A stretch of 64,000 nt of DNA, taken from assembly GCA_964019695.1 (NCBI GenBank), contig OZ026520.1, positions 30,662,120 to 30,726,119 of the forward strand. The letters are read 5' to 3'. A model generated the notes under the pieces. That model had not been told where the DNA came from and did no database searches. It worked only from the letters and a program-made list of their open reading frames with translations. Positions 1-11,869 of the stretch are shown piece by piece (position 1 is the first letter of the stretch; the number at the start of each line of letters is the position of its first letter). Source of the DNA: Loripinus fragilis (lineage: Eukaryota > Mollusca > Bivalvia > Lucinida > Lucinidae). The translations under genes and the position numbers were made by a program.

Positions 1-46
1 AGCATGCAGCCTACATGCTACTCTGCAGACGTTTGCCTTTTTGCAC

Positions 47-291
47 CGAAGACTGCGGGTCATCGCGACATATAAGAGACATTAGACTGTCAAGGATGTT
101 CAAAAATCTTTGAACTTTGTAATTAAAACCAGAGCAGTTTTATAACAAATCCCTAGTATTTGATATGATAAACCGACATTAAATTACGCAAACCCTTTCT
201 TGAATATTTTGTTTTGTTTTTCAACCAAAACAACCATTTCGCTATCTAGATATACTTTGCTTGTTGGGTCCTATGTGCGCATGTGTTTTAT
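47..291. other. No feature seen
   Basis: Short left edge of the window; nothing recognised. Confidence 0.4.
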
Positions 292-533
292 TTGAGCGGT
301 GACATGAAATTTCCAGCAATGTGGTATGCGCGACCAGCAAAGCCTCAGATCAGCCTACGCATACGCGCAGTCTGATCAGAGCCTTTACTAGTCGATTGAA
401 TATTATATGAATATTAAGCTTCTGGACTGAACATAATTTGGAGTTTCTAAGCTCAAAAGGAGGCTGCACAGGCTCATCTGAGTCTACATTAGTCAAAATG
501 CCCCATTGTTGGAAATCACATGTCGAGGCTCAA
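292..533 (+). mobile_element. MITE, GAGCCGYGACATGAGATTTCC family, copy 1
   Basis: Terminal inverted repeats are GAGCGGTGACATGAAATTTCC-like at the left and GGAAATCACATGTCGAGGCTC at the right. Inside is a CAGATCAGCC..GCGCAGTCTGATCAG dyad. About 245 bp full length. Six more copies occur in the window. Confidence 0.8.
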
Positions 534-1777
534 TTCTGTTTGGCTATGGTCTCTGTCTCTTCCGAAAGGGCGTACTGCTGTCTGTGATTGATCACAGCTC
601 AACTGAGCAGAAAGTGCTCAATGTGAGCTATTATGACTGTAAACTCTAAAGCAAAAGTCGTCCGTAGTACGTGTCAACAGCCAAGTTCATAAACCACTGG
701 GTTGAATTTCACCAAGTTTCACAGGAATGATTCTTGGATATGTCTCCTCCAAATGTGTTCATATATTTCAATTCTTTACAAAATTCTGGTTATCATGGCA
801 TTCAAAATAAATCGTTTCTTGTAAAAAACGACCGGCCCATTTTGAAAACAAATTGGCACGTGATCCTAGGTTGACCATCTCTCTATCAAGATCAAAATCA
901 TGCCGCCAAGGGAAAGGCGAGTTAACTTTCCTATACATGCACTGGGAAAACTTAAAATTTCTTGTCAGAAATTACTAGGCCGATTCAAAAACAATTTGGC
1001 ACAAGTGGTCCAAGCTTGGCCCTCTCCCAAGATTGGCTTATGTTTTCTGTTCGGTGCTAATCCTATACCATATAAATGGAAAGCTTTGAAAATCTTCTTG
1101 TCAAAAACTACAGTTCTGATTTGAGAATTAACTTACCACACATGGGTCTTCGTTGAACCCAAACACGTATGAAAGATATGGCAGCCAGATGGCATGAAGA
1201 AAATACTTTAAAAATATATTTGTCAAAAAAATAGGTCTCCTTTTGGTGACTATATATTAAAATTTTCAATTTGTTCTGTCAAAACATGGCTCAAGGGTCG
1301 ATGTTTTTAATTAGTATTATAAAGAAAAATTTTAAAAAAATCGTTAAAAACAATAACCTACATATGTGGTCATTATGTGACCTACCTAGAATGTTCCAGT
1401 TATCCTGATCCGTCAAAAAACATTGGAACTGATGATTCCGCCACGTGATGCCACGTCACCTTTCCGAAAACCATGCCAGCTTTAAACAGAAATGCATTCA
1501 TCCACTAACTATAAGGAAAACCTCGGCTTTATTGTTGGAGATTGAACACGTGCGATTTTGTTTGTGGGACTATGTCACGTGCTAATGTGTCGTTATGTTG
1601 GTCAGTTATATACACTATCCGATAACTTTTGAATGATATTCTGGGTGTGGTTGGAAACGTCCATTTACATCGGCTTTTTGGGAGAACGAAAACAAGCCTT
1701 CTTTTCCATAACTATTCGACCCAGTGCGTCAATATTTAGTATGTAGCATCATGTTAGATTGTTCAACCTACAGCCCC
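534..1777. other. No gene recognised
   Basis: AT-rich sequence. The 74-aa ORF has no features of a real protein. Confidence 0.5.
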
Positions 1778-1841
1778 CTTAAGCCCTACTCTGTGGGGTG
1801 ATTTGATTTAAATCACATCATTCCACAGAGTAGGGCTTAAG
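1778..1841. repeat. Near-perfect 64-bp hairpin
   Basis: CTTAAGCCCTACTCTGTGG and its exact reverse complement flank GGTGATTTGATTTAAATCAC-type inner sequence. Confidence 0.85.
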
Positions 1842-2760
1842 TGAAATATAGAAAAATAAATAAAATTGTCTTGTTTAACATTATTGCGCATAGGGCTCTT
1901 AGTTTTGGTATGTATACTCATTTTTTGGCCATGGGGGTGGGGGGGGGGTAGTGAAACTTGCGTTAGCGACTTTCGATTTCTCTGGGCCCTCTGGTTTCAT
2001 TTACTAAAATATCATAAACTGGCCAATGTAAAGAATATACCTCAGTATTTTGCTAACATGGCGAACTCTCAGGCAGCATTTTCATGATCATAGACTATCG
2101 GAATTTTTTAAGTTTCAAAAAGACAATAATTCACTTTACAAACAACAAAACGTGCTGGTTATTCTGATAAATATGTTCACCCTGGTGGTCGCATATGATT
2201 TTTTAAACGAGATTCGAAATCAAAGTGTCATATGCTTTATTTCACAATTGATTGCCGTGTCCTTTTTTGTGAATATTTCTTAAACCAACGTTGGCTGTTC
2301 TCCAATCCATCATGTGACCCGATCTCATTTGACCTTCGATGTTGATGCGATGTTAGTAGGTTTAAATGTTGTATTTGCTACTTTCGCCTTTGATGTAAAA
2401 CAATTCTTAATCACAAATAACAAAGAAACTAATTTTTTGATTTTATTTTTTAAATACTTCAACCACTAGGAAAAAATCATCCATTGTATCAGTTTACTCG
2501 GTCAAACATTCACTCTTTGAATCTCCATACGTGACCCACGTGTAAACATTACAAAGTGTTGCAATGGCCCGGTTGTGCAGATAGGCAGATCGATTTCAAG
2601 CATGCAGCGTGGTGAAAGTTTCATAACCGAATAGCAAAACAAATAAAAGGCAATGATCTCTTTCCAATGTATATGTATGTAAATTAGAAAGAGCGAGAGT
2701 GTGATACTCCATGAACTTAATTTTGCATAAAACCAAACGTTTTATTCACTAGTCAAACAC
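1842..2760. other. No gene recognised
   Basis: Two overlapping small ORFs without recognisable domains. Nothing else seen up to the TIR element. Confidence 0.5.
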
Positions 2761-3450
2761 TAACGTACGCGGCCCTAAAGTCGTCACTTTGACGCATTTA
2801 AGCGATTGCCCCGGATAAGAGACACTCGCTGGCTAAGAATAGACTTTAGCAGATGGTAGTTTAACCATCCAGCTAGTTGATAAACTAAAGAAAATGGCTT
2901 GAAAGCACCCGAATATAACGTTAAAAGACAGAGTTTGTCAAGAGGGGTCTGTCTGACGACTTTAGGACCACCAAGACCTAAAGTCGTCAGTGACTAGGCC
3001 CTAAGGTCGTCGATGATTTGTGGTGTTTTTTGTGGTCCTATAAGCGCAGTATAGGTCTGAGTGGTGGCGCTTATTTATCGAACTGGGTGTGATTTTGTTC
3101 CGAGAGACGTCCTGGTGGTCTGAGCGCTGGTGCTATGGTGTATAGGCATTCTAGGCATGAGTGATAGCGTTGGTATTTGTAGGTGTGTAGTATATGTCTA
3201 AGTGGTTGTGGAGGTCATCTTTGGGATAGACTGGTGGTCTGGGAGTCGGTGTTGATGGTTCCAGGAACGTATTGAATGTCTCATTGGTGGTCCTATGGAC
3301 GAACTGAAGGTATGAGTGAAAATGTTCACTGTCGTAGGCGTGTTGTTTAATTGAGTGATGGTGTAGGTGGCCGAAGGGACTTTTGGAGTTCTAAGTGCCA
3401 TGTAGGTGGTCCTGGGAACGCATTGAAGGTATTAGTGGCGGTATTGGTGG

Positions 3451-3652
3451 TTTGATTGCTTGATTTGTTTCTTTACGTCCCATCAACAATCTTTCAGTTA
3501 TAAAGGGACGGGTCTTCCTGGGTTGAACCAGTACTAAGCTAGGATAAATGTTCTTGCCCAAGGACACAACGCAGTGACGCCGGTGAGGCTCCAACCCACG
3601 GCCCTTCGGTCTCGAGTCAAACACTCTACCACTGAGCCACTGCGCTCCCTTC
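3451..3652 (-). mobile_element. tRNA-derived SINE (unit 1)
   Basis: On the minus strand the head reads GCGCAGTGGCTCAGTGGTAG (A box TGGCTCAGTGG). GGGTTGGAGCC follows at the B-box position, then a conserved core (CCTTGGGCAAGAACATTTAT) and a tail with GATGGGACGTAAAGAAACAA. It is flanked by the 13-bp GCGGTATTGGTGG at 3438-3450 and 3653-3665. Copies sit at +936 and +1872. Confidence 0.85.
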
Positions 3653-4386
3653 GCGGTATTGGTGGACTTACAAGACATATTAAAGGTCTTAGCGGTATTG
3701 GTGGACTTACAAGACATATTAAAGGTCTTAGTGGGTATGCTACTGGTCGTAATGGTATTGTGTTGCCCTTAGTATCGAAATTGGTAGTCCTTGATGTGTA
3801 TTGAAGCTCTAAATGGTAGTGGAAAGAAAATGACTTGAAAGCACCCGAATATAACGTTAAAAGACAGAGTTTGTCAAGAGGGGTCTGTCTGACGACTTTA
3901 GGACCACCAAGACCTAAAGTCGTCAGTGACTAGGCCCTAAGGTCGTCGATGATTTGTGGTGTTTTTTGTGGTCCTATAAGCGCAGTATAGGTCTGAGTGG
4001 TGGCGCTTATTTATCGAACTGGGTGTGATTTTGTTCCGAGAGACGTCCTGGTGGTCTGAGCGCTGGTGCTATGGTGTATAGGCATTCTAGGCATGAGTGA
4101 TAGCGTTGGTATTTGTAGGTGTGTAGTATATGTCTAAGTGGTTGTGGAGGTCATCTTTGGGATAGACTGGTGGTCTGGGAGTCGGTGTTGATGGTTCCAG
4201 GAACGTATTGAATGTCTCATTGGTGGTCCTATGGACGAACTGAAGGTATGAGTGAAAATGTTCACTGTCGTAGGCGTGTTGTTTAATTGAGTGATGGTGT
4301 AGGTGGCCGAAGGGACTTTTGGAGTTCTAAGTGCCATGTAGGTGGTCCTGGGAACGCATTGAAGGTATTAGTGGCGGTATTGGTGG

Positions 4387-4588
4387 TTTGATTGCTTGAT
4401 TTGTTTCTTTACGTCCCATCAACAATCTTTCAGTTATAAAGGGACGGGTCTTCCTGGGTTGAACCAGTACTAAGCTAGGATAAATGTTCTTGCCCAAGGA
4501 CACAACGCAGTGACGCCGGTGAGGCTCCAACCCACGGCCCTTCGGTCTCGAGTCAAACACTCTACCACTGAGCCACTGCGCTCCCTTC
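4387..4588 (-). mobile_element. tRNA-derived SINE (unit 2)
   Basis: The same SINE as at 3451-3652, carried by tandem duplication rather than independent insertion. Confidence 0.85.
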
Positions 4589-5322
4589 GCGGTATTGGTG
4601 GACTTACAAGACATATTAAAGGTCTTAGCGGTATTGGTGGACTTACAAGACATATTAAAGGTCTTAGTGGGTATGCTACTGGTCGTAATGGTATTGTGTT
4701 GCCCTTAGTATCGAAATTGGTAGTCCTTGATGTGTATTGAAGCTCTAAATGGTAGTGGAAAGAAAATGACTTGAAAGCACCCGAATATAACGTTAAAAGA
4801 CAGAGTTTGTCAAGAGGGGTCTGTCTGACGACTTTAGGACCACCAAGACCTAAAGTCGTCAGTGACTAGGCCCTAAGGTCGTCGATGATTTGTGGTGTTT
4901 TTTGTGGTCCTATAAGCGCAGTATAGGTCTGAGTGGTGGCGCTTATTTATCGAACTGGGTGTGATTTTGTTCCGAGAGACGTCCTGGTGGTCTGAGCGCT
5001 GGTGCTATGGTGTATAGGCATTCTAGGCATGAGTGATAGCGTTGGTATTTGTAGGTGTGTAGTATATGTCTAAGTGGTTGTGGAGGTCATCTTTGGGATA
5101 GACTGGTGGTCTGGGAGTCGGTGTTGATGGTTCCAGGAACGTATTGAATGTCTCATTGGTGGTCCTATGGACGAACTGAAGGTATGAGTGAAAATGTTCA
5201 CTGTCGTAGGCGTGTTGTTTAATTGAGTGATGGTGTAGGTGGCCGAAGGGACTTTTGGAGTTCTAAGTGCCATGTAGGTGGTCCTGGGAACGCATTGAAG
5301 GTATTAGTGGCGGTATTGGTGG

Positions 5323-5524
5323 TTTGATTGCTTGATTTGTTTCTTTACGTCCCATCAACAATCTTTCAGTTATAAAGGGACGGGTCTTCCTGGGTTGAAC
5401 CAGTACTAAGCTAGGATAAATGTTCTTGCCCAAGGACACAACGCAGTGACGCCGGTGAGGCTCCAACCCACGGCCCTTCGGTCTCGAGTCAAACACTCTA
5501 CCACTGAGCCACTGCGCTCCCTTC
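5323..5524 (-). mobile_element. tRNA-derived SINE (unit 3)
   Basis: The same SINE as at 3451-3652, carried by tandem duplication. Confidence 0.85.
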
Positions 5525-5711
5525 GCGGTATTGGTGGACTTACAAGACATATTAAAGGTCTTAGCGGTATTGGTGGACTTACAAGACATATTAAAGGTCT
5601 TAGTGGGTATGCTACTGGTCGTAATGGTATTGTGTTGCCCTTAGTATCGAAATTGGTAGTCCTTGATGTGTATTGAAGCTCTAAATGGTAGTGGAGGTTT
5701 GGATGTATACT

Positions 5712-5729
5712 GGGGGGGGGGGGGGGGGG
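5712..5729. repeat. Poly-G tract
   Basis: About 18 G in a row just after the third tandem unit; length is prone to sequencing error. Confidence 0.8.
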
Positions 5730-6712
5730 TAATGATCCAAAAACATACATGAGCGTAAATTTATAAATAGGTCAGTGTATGCTTAAATTGAATATCTGAA
5801 TATCTGAGAGACAGTGTTGGTCGGGTACTTGTAGAAAACTTAATGTCTTAATTCAGGCGTTAATAGTCCCGTAGGCGTATTGAATGTGGTTGCCCTACAT
5901 GAGCCACTTTATAAGTAACAATGTCTTTGGGGTTTGCAACCCATACTGATTCAAACTGGCATGCTCGGCTACAGAGACTTGGAATTTAGGAATTGACAAC
6001 TATGGGCATTTAATATACTATCTAGACAACGAAAACAAGAGCTGACCAGACTGTACAGGCTATTATAGCGGAACATGAAAACCCTGGCACATCTACGGCA
6101 CTGCCCAGACGCATCAGAGGTTTAATCCCGGCACTTAAGCCCCACTATGTCCCAGGTGTCCATGGCCCCTAAGGGGTAGGAGATACAAATTTCTGTTGCA
6201 TAAAACGAGTTAAAATCATTGTTTGGGCAGAGACGAAGTGAGTAAACAGGCAGAAAAATTCACTCATTTTCTCGAAGCCCAAAAGTCGACAGGCCGGACC
6301 TAAAGTCGTCATCTCACTTTTCAACCTATTATTTCTGTTAGAGGTCCTCATAGCGGTCAAAAGGGCGTAATTATTGCTAATTCGATACCTTCTGTACATG
6401 TGAAAAACGCATGTGTTTATGTGGGACAGATGTACAGTATGTAATTTTGTTTCGCCGGATAGATATCAATATCGCCTTCAACTCTCGACAGACTCCAAAT
6501 TTTGCATGCAACTGGGTACCCCCGTTTCAATGCCTACCACTCGGACACCTTTTATACGGCGACTGTACTTTATATATCAATCTAAAGGGCAGATAATTTC
6601 CTTTCAAATGATGTCCCCTCTAAGAAGTTTCGATGATGTGGACGGAAAAGAGCGAGGCCAAAAGAAAACTGCCGGCCTTAGGGCTATGACGACTTTAAGG
6701 CCGCGTACGTTA

Positions 6713-7348
6713 CAGGCAATGTAGAGCAGTTCCCTATTAGCTTATTCATCAGACCACTCTTATTATGATTTACTCGGTTCATAAACAAATCTACACCACG
6801 CAGGGTAGGTGATCACGAGGCATCACGAGGCTTGCCGAGTGTAAGGGACGACAATGAGAATGGAATTCTATAATCAATAGTTTTTAAAAAAAGAGCAAAC
6901 TTGTTAAAAAGTTTATACTTGTTAAATAGGGTGATCCCCCTTTAATGATTTGAGTTTTCTATATAGTGAAATGACACCACTTCGAAATTATATGCCAGTC
7001 ATATAAGTAGTTCCTTATATGAGACTTCAGGGAGGACGATAAAGATCTGATTAATATCTGTTCCCTATTTAAGGTACCATGTTTGCCTTTTCGGGAATAT
7101 CCTGTTACAAGCACCATGTTTGCTTGAAACACTTTATGTAAAAAGTACCCTTCCATCCAGTTAGGCTGTCATTGGAAACTATTGACTTAATTTGCAATTT
7201 AATGTCCACAACTCACTTATTAAATATATTGATGCTCTAACAATCTTTCTTTCACTTCTTGTTCTCAGACAAGCTTAAAAGCTGAACTCGGTGTCAAACT
7301 AATTTGTCTGTCCGTCTGTCTGTCTCTTTGGTCAAGCCATTAGAGTAT
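6713..7348. other. No gene; one loop-motif relic
   Basis: The only notable item is GATCACGAGGCATCACGAGG then CTTGCCGAG (6811-6839), a relic of the hairpin loop motif found in other elements. Confidence 0.5.
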
Positions 7349-7645
7349 GTGGCAAGGTAAATAGGTTGTAGTTCGCCTGTCTGTAAAGCACTGGTAGTCA
7401 GCGTTTTGGGCGCTGTTCGCTTGTGGGCACTGGCTGGGGCCGAGCGAATAGAACCTTCATGCTACTGTTTCTTCAAAACAGACAGTGACAAGGCAGGTTA
7501 GAGTAACATAGCGGGTATTTGGCCTCCCTTTAAGTTTATTTATTTGGGTGCTCTCACCTAGCAGGACTGGCAGTCTGTTGGCTGTGAGCATCTTAATATA
7601 GTGAGCAGGTCACGCCCATTACAATTTTGGAGGTCGCCCGTTACA
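7349..7645 (+). repeat. Candidate 5' LTR of a truncated Ty3/Gypsy-like element
   Basis: A segment starting TGTGGCAAGG and ending TTACA, four bases before a primer-binding site. TG..CA ends fit an LTR. No 3' LTR exists in the window, so neither boundary can be confirmed by pairing. Confidence 0.4.
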
Positions 7646-7649
7646 ATTT

Positions 7650-7663
7650 TGGGGGCTCGTCCG
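7650..7663 (+). promoter_or_regulatory. Primer-binding site, tRNA-Pro type
   Basis: TGGGGGCTCGTCCG matches the first 14 bases of the classic tRNA-Pro primer-binding site (TGGGGGCTCGTCCGGGAT). A degenerate copy of the same stretch, ACAATTTTGGAGGTCGCCCG, starts 22 nt upstream at 7621, so the PBS region is duplicated. Confidence 0.7.
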
Positions 7664-7680
7664 TTCTTTTAAGTAGAAAG

Positions 7681-9849
7681 ATGTCTGAGAATAAGGATGT
7701 AGAAGATATATATGCTGACAAAATGTACATGCATAACTATGCTTTACCAGTCAGTACAGGTAGTAGTGAATCAGTCATGCATCAAAATGCAGATATAAGA
7801 GAAAATCATGATTTTGCATATTCACAACCCGACACAGTAGGTGCTAGGCAAAAGCAATATACATGCACATCAACTCCTGTCAAATTTACACCTGAAGACA
7901 GTGTTTTTTCTCATACAGTAGAGCAGCCTGAAAGTAAGTCAAAATTTGAATTCTTAATGCAACAACAATTGGAAAAGATCAATTCCGTGACAAAACAATA
8001 TGACAAAATTGCTTCAGCATTCGAAGATGCTTTAAGTCTCTATGATGACAACGAAGCTGGCTTGAGTGTAAACTCGATTGAGGATATTAAGCCTGCCTTA
8101 CGTGCTGGCACTTCAAAATATCCTGAATCGAAACCAGCTCCTATAGTAAAGTTCCATTCTCCTGCTATGGTTGATGGGTCACAGTATCACAAAGCAGCAA
8201 ATGATGAATGCAAAACTATAGCAAGTAGCCTTAAACTGCAGTCTGATATGACAGGTATATACAACAATGCAACACAAATGCATAGCACGCAGGTTTATAA
8301 TACGCATTCAAAGCATTCAAGTGTGATTCCGTTGACAGCTAATGTAGACATTAAAAATACAGAACAGCAATCGCATCTCGGGTCGCAAACAACCAAATCG
8401 CTTGGTAAACCATCACAGTCTTCTAAACCCAATGTAACGCTAGCAACACAGAACATGAACACTTACTGTCCTGCTAATGATTAAATGCATGTTGGGGTAC
8501 AGATTACCAAAGAAAATCAGCTAACATCAGACTATAGTATGTTTAGCATGTCAAACAATAACCAACCACAATCTAATGTAGTTAGCAATAGCATGTGCAA
8601 TACCTACAAAGTGATGCAGTCAAGTAATGTTAACATGCTAAGCACTCAACCACTTTATACTACAAGCAACCTTTATCATGCTAGTGGATGCAATAATAAC
8701 ATAGCACCACCTTTAGCATGCTTTACATCTAGCCAACATCAACCGCTTTATACTACCTGCAGCCTTTATCATGCTAGTGATGGCAATGTTCCACCTTCAG
8801 CATGCTTTACATCTAGCCAACATCAACCGCTTTATACTACCAGCAGCCTTTATCATGCTAGTGGATGTAATAATGGCACCGTTCCACCTTTAACATGCTT
8901 AAGCTACAGTACCCCTAGCTTAAGAAGTACTAATGTTACTTCAGCTAATCCATTATGCATAACAAGTAATACCCCACCAATTGGTAGTAATATTACTCAA
9001 AATCAAGGCCCACTTCAATTTAAAAGAAAAGAAAAAGAACCAGATAAGTTTGATGGCAGAAATGTAGAATGGAGAGACTATATTGTTCATTTTGAAAAAG
9101 TTGCAATGTGGAATAATTGGCATGACAGTGAGAAAGCCCAACAATTAGCAATGTGCTTGCGGGGACAGGCTCAAAAACTATTAGGACAACTTAGGCCAAG
9201 TGAACTTAATGATTTTGAACAGCTAAAAAGAGTGTTAACTCAACGATATGACCCACAAGAAAGAAGCGTAGCATATCGTTGTGAATTCCGTTCTCGTAAA
9301 CGACAGAAGAATGAAAGTCCATCTGACTTTGCTTATGCTTTACGAAGACTAGTATCGCTAGCGTTTCCTGAAATGCCTTATGACTGTAGAGAGATAAACG
9401 TTCTTGAACAGTACTTGAGTACTCTAGGAACATCTGAACTAAAAGAGCATGTGATCTTTAAAAATCCAAAATCAGTAGATGAAGCAATAGCATACACTGT
9501 AGAATATGAGGCAGTTAAGGGTTGTCAATTTTTCCCTTCAAAACCAGCAAATCAACAAGAGGAAGGATACGTACAAGCAATAAAACACAACACTTCAATG
9601 GCTGAACAAACTTCATATAATCAGTCTGATTTAAACAAATTAATCCAAACTCTAAATGAATCAGTAGAAAAGTGGAATCAAACACTTCAAAAATTGTCAA
9701 GAGCTAACACAAATAGGTCACGTAAACGACAATTAGATTACTCTAATTATACATGCTTTAATTGCAAAGAAACAGGCCATATAGCAAGAAATTGTCCAAA
9801 TAAAACTAAACAGAACAACAGACAGTCAACACCAAAGTCGGAAAACTAG
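7681..9849 (+). pseudogene. Retrotransposon gag with zinc knuckle, interrupted by one stop codon
   Basis: One frame from ATG 7681 to TAG 9847-9849, broken only by TAA at 8482-8484, which is followed directly by ATG at 8485. The first 267 codons are a disordered Ser/Thr/Gln-rich region. After the stop lie three ~28-31-residue repeats (QPLYTTSxLYHAS units, 8648-8905). A capsid-like Retrotrans_gag domain follows (KFDGRNVEWRDYIVHFEKVA, then QAQKLLGQL, LTQRYDPQ and LRRLVSLAFPEM). A CX2CX4HX4C knuckle (CFNCKETGHIARNC) lies near 9752-9793. Gag would form the particle and bind RNA. The stop may be a mutation, or a readthrough or reinitiation site. Confidence 0.75.
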
Positions 9850-10796
9850 ATCAGGCTGACCTTGAGGCCAAAAGGCCAGCCTCTGCGAATGAATCTGACT
9901 TAAAGCGGCCACATATCAATAAGATTTCAAACTCAAGTCTTCTAGCAAAAGCAATCATAAATGGTCAAACACATAAGCTAATGGTTGATACAGGCTCGTC
10001 AACTACACTGTTGTCAACCAGTACAGTATATCAGCTGTTTGGTAACTTAAAAGAGGTACAATCTACCGATACCTCATGTAACCTTACCTCAGTTGATGGT
10101 ACACCTTTAGATATCAAAGGAAAGTTAAACTTACAGTTTAATCTAGGTGACCTCATGTTTCAGCATGAATTTATTGTTGCTGACATTGATTTAACAGGTA
10201 TTTTAGGGTTAGACTTCTTAGAGCAGTATGATATTGTCATCAAAATATCAAGTGGAACTTTACAGATAGGTGATAAAAGCATTGAGTTGGAACATAATGA
10301 CTCTGAAAAGTGTGCCAGGGTAAAACTTTCTAAAAGAATCGTTGTTCCTCCAGAATCTGAAATGGTGGTGAAAGCTTATGTCAAAGGTAGCCACTTGGTT
10401 TCAGATAGTGAAGTTATGTTGGAACCTTATAAGGTTTTAGGCACTAAAGGTCTTTTAGTTTCTAATTCAATAGTAGAACCAAATAACGTATTATGCTCTG
10501 TCATAAATGTAACAAAGAAACCTGTGATTGTAAAACAGCACACACTTGTAGGCAGTTTGACACCAGTAGATAATATCAAACACTTTCAGTCGATTGATGA
10601 CGAAAAGGCTAGCATGCCTACAGGTCCCAATCAAGTTCCACAGCATTTACAACCATTACTTGATAGTGCTTCTGAAACATTAACAAACGAGCAGCAAGAA
10701 TCACTTAGTGCATTACTCATAGAATTCCAAGATATTTTTATGGGTCCTGATGACAAACGGCGATCCCGAGGGATGGATTTTTCTATCCTACCCTAA
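9810..10796 (+). pseudogene. Retrotransposon protease, cut off at the start of RT
   Basis: Open in the -1 frame relative to gag from 9810, overlapping the last ~40 nt of gag, with an ATG at 9981. An aspartic protease active site is clear (MVDTGSSTTLLS), followed by ILGLDFLEQYDIVI, the ALLGxDxL-like motif near the C-terminus of retropepsins. The frame continues into FQDIFMGPDD, the usual lead-in to Ty3/Gypsy RT, and then changes to foldback-element sequence at about 10745-10755. No RT, RNase H or integrase follows anywhere downstream. G GAA AAC at 9840-9846, just before the gag stop, is a weak candidate for -1 slippage. Confidence 0.75.
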
Positions 10797-11025
10797 CACG
10801 AATAATGGATTCTTTTTCTTGCTAATCACTGTTTGTGTGTATTTTTTATTTTGAAATAGGCTTCCAGAAGTCCTTGATCACGCTAAGATGCAATTTCACA
10901 TGATGCGGGCACTTTAACATAACAATGACGTCATCTGACGACCGTGTGCGTGAGTTCCAATACAACCAATATATGAAGGCTTCACGAGACAGCCTGGGTA
11001 AGATAGCATGGGTAAGATAAATAGA

Positions 11026-11170
11026 ATCCATCATTGGTGTTCAGTGGGGACCGAAAAATCCCAACCCGAGGGCCCACTGTTCCAGTGGGAAACAAGGCTT
11101 GGCGAGTTTCCCACTGAACGGTGGACCCGAGGGTTGGGATTTTTTCTGGAACCACTGAAAACCAATGATC
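11026..11170. repeat. Nested hairpin within the foldback element
   Basis: Arms reading ATCATTGGTGTTCAGTGG and CCACTGAAAACCAATGAT flank AAATCCCAACCC / GGGTTGGGATTT and a loop containing CAAGGCTTGGCGAG. Confidence 0.7.
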
Positions 11171-11869
11171 GATTCTTTTTCTCATAATATGGTACAGTAC
11201 TGTGTAATATTTGTTGGTGACGTCACTGAGATCGATGTTTACAGTCAATGACGCGCGCTGTACAAATCAACTTGAAACAGTGAATAAACAGCGCATTAAA
11301 CAATGAACAAATGGTTATTTCGTCAATATGGATTTACAAGAACTAGCTTATCAGCCACAGTAACTTGAGTAAGTAGTTTTGTTGAGGAAAATGTGTGTGT
11401 GTGGTGTGTTTTTACATCGTCAAGGCTCCCCGTCCCGGTGTCAGTCACTCAATGCCCAACACAACAAGTTGAATATGTCAATGGCAATGCACTCAGCATG
11501 TTCAAAGCATTGAATAAAGGTTGTAAGTAAAAATGCGCAGTTTTACTTTTAAACCAAGTTGAAGGCCGACTTAAATCGCTGAAAATTCAACATAGATTTT
11601 TTCCTGACTGACAACAATTCAACTTTCGTTTTCGAAGGAATACAGTCATGCGCCAAAAAAGTTATCTCACATTAGCAACCGGCCGCGTGTGGCTTATCTC
11701 GTATTAGTTACGCTTATCTCACATGGGTAGCGATGTGGGACAAATTTTTTCGACAGTGAGCTAACATAGGGATCACTCGATCTCGTTTGCGTTGGTATGT
11801 GAGAAAAGATTTTCTATCCCAGGGTAAAATCTCAGATAGCCTTATCTGGTGTGCAAGACAGACTACCCG

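Larger units (their letters stand above)
2890..5696. repeat. Three tandem copies of a 936-bp unit
   Basis: Units 2890-3825, 3826-4761 and 4762-~5696 are almost identical over their whole length. The only difference seen by eye is GGCTTG versus GACTTG at the start of the first unit. Each unit contains CCTAAAGTCGTC dyads, GGTGGTCT-rich low-complexity sequence, one SINE on the minus strand and a duplicated 39-bp GGTATTGGTGGACTTACAAG block. The identical 67, 76 and 108-aa ORFs in each unit are not genes. Confidence 0.95.
2761..6712. mobile_element. 3.95-kb DNA element with 26-bp terminal inverted repeats
   Basis: The left end starts TAACGTACGCGGCCCTAAAG (2761) and the right end is its reverse complement (6687-6712) with one mismatch over 26 bp. 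If TA is the target duplication, the element starts ACGTACGCGG. Short CCTAAAGTCGTCA motifs recur in both orientations inside (near 2957, 2980, 3000 and 6298, and in each tandem unit), like subterminal transposase sites. No transposase is present, so it is non-autonomous. The middle is the 936-bp tandem array. Confidence 0.7.

Noticed and set aside
3451..3652. tRNA-like A and B boxes as functional tRNA genes
   Set aside because: No complete cloverleaf, a changed B box, a conserved non-tRNA core and tail, and target-site duplications show a SINE.
2890..5696. CRISPR-like or gene-amplification array
   Set aside because: Units are 936 bp, directly adjacent and in animal DNA; there is no repeat-spacer pattern.
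3198..5750. Repeated ORFs of 67, 76, 108 and 114 aa that look like a tandem gene family
   Set aside because: They are translations of the 936-bp unit and its SINE, on both strands, without codon bias or domains.
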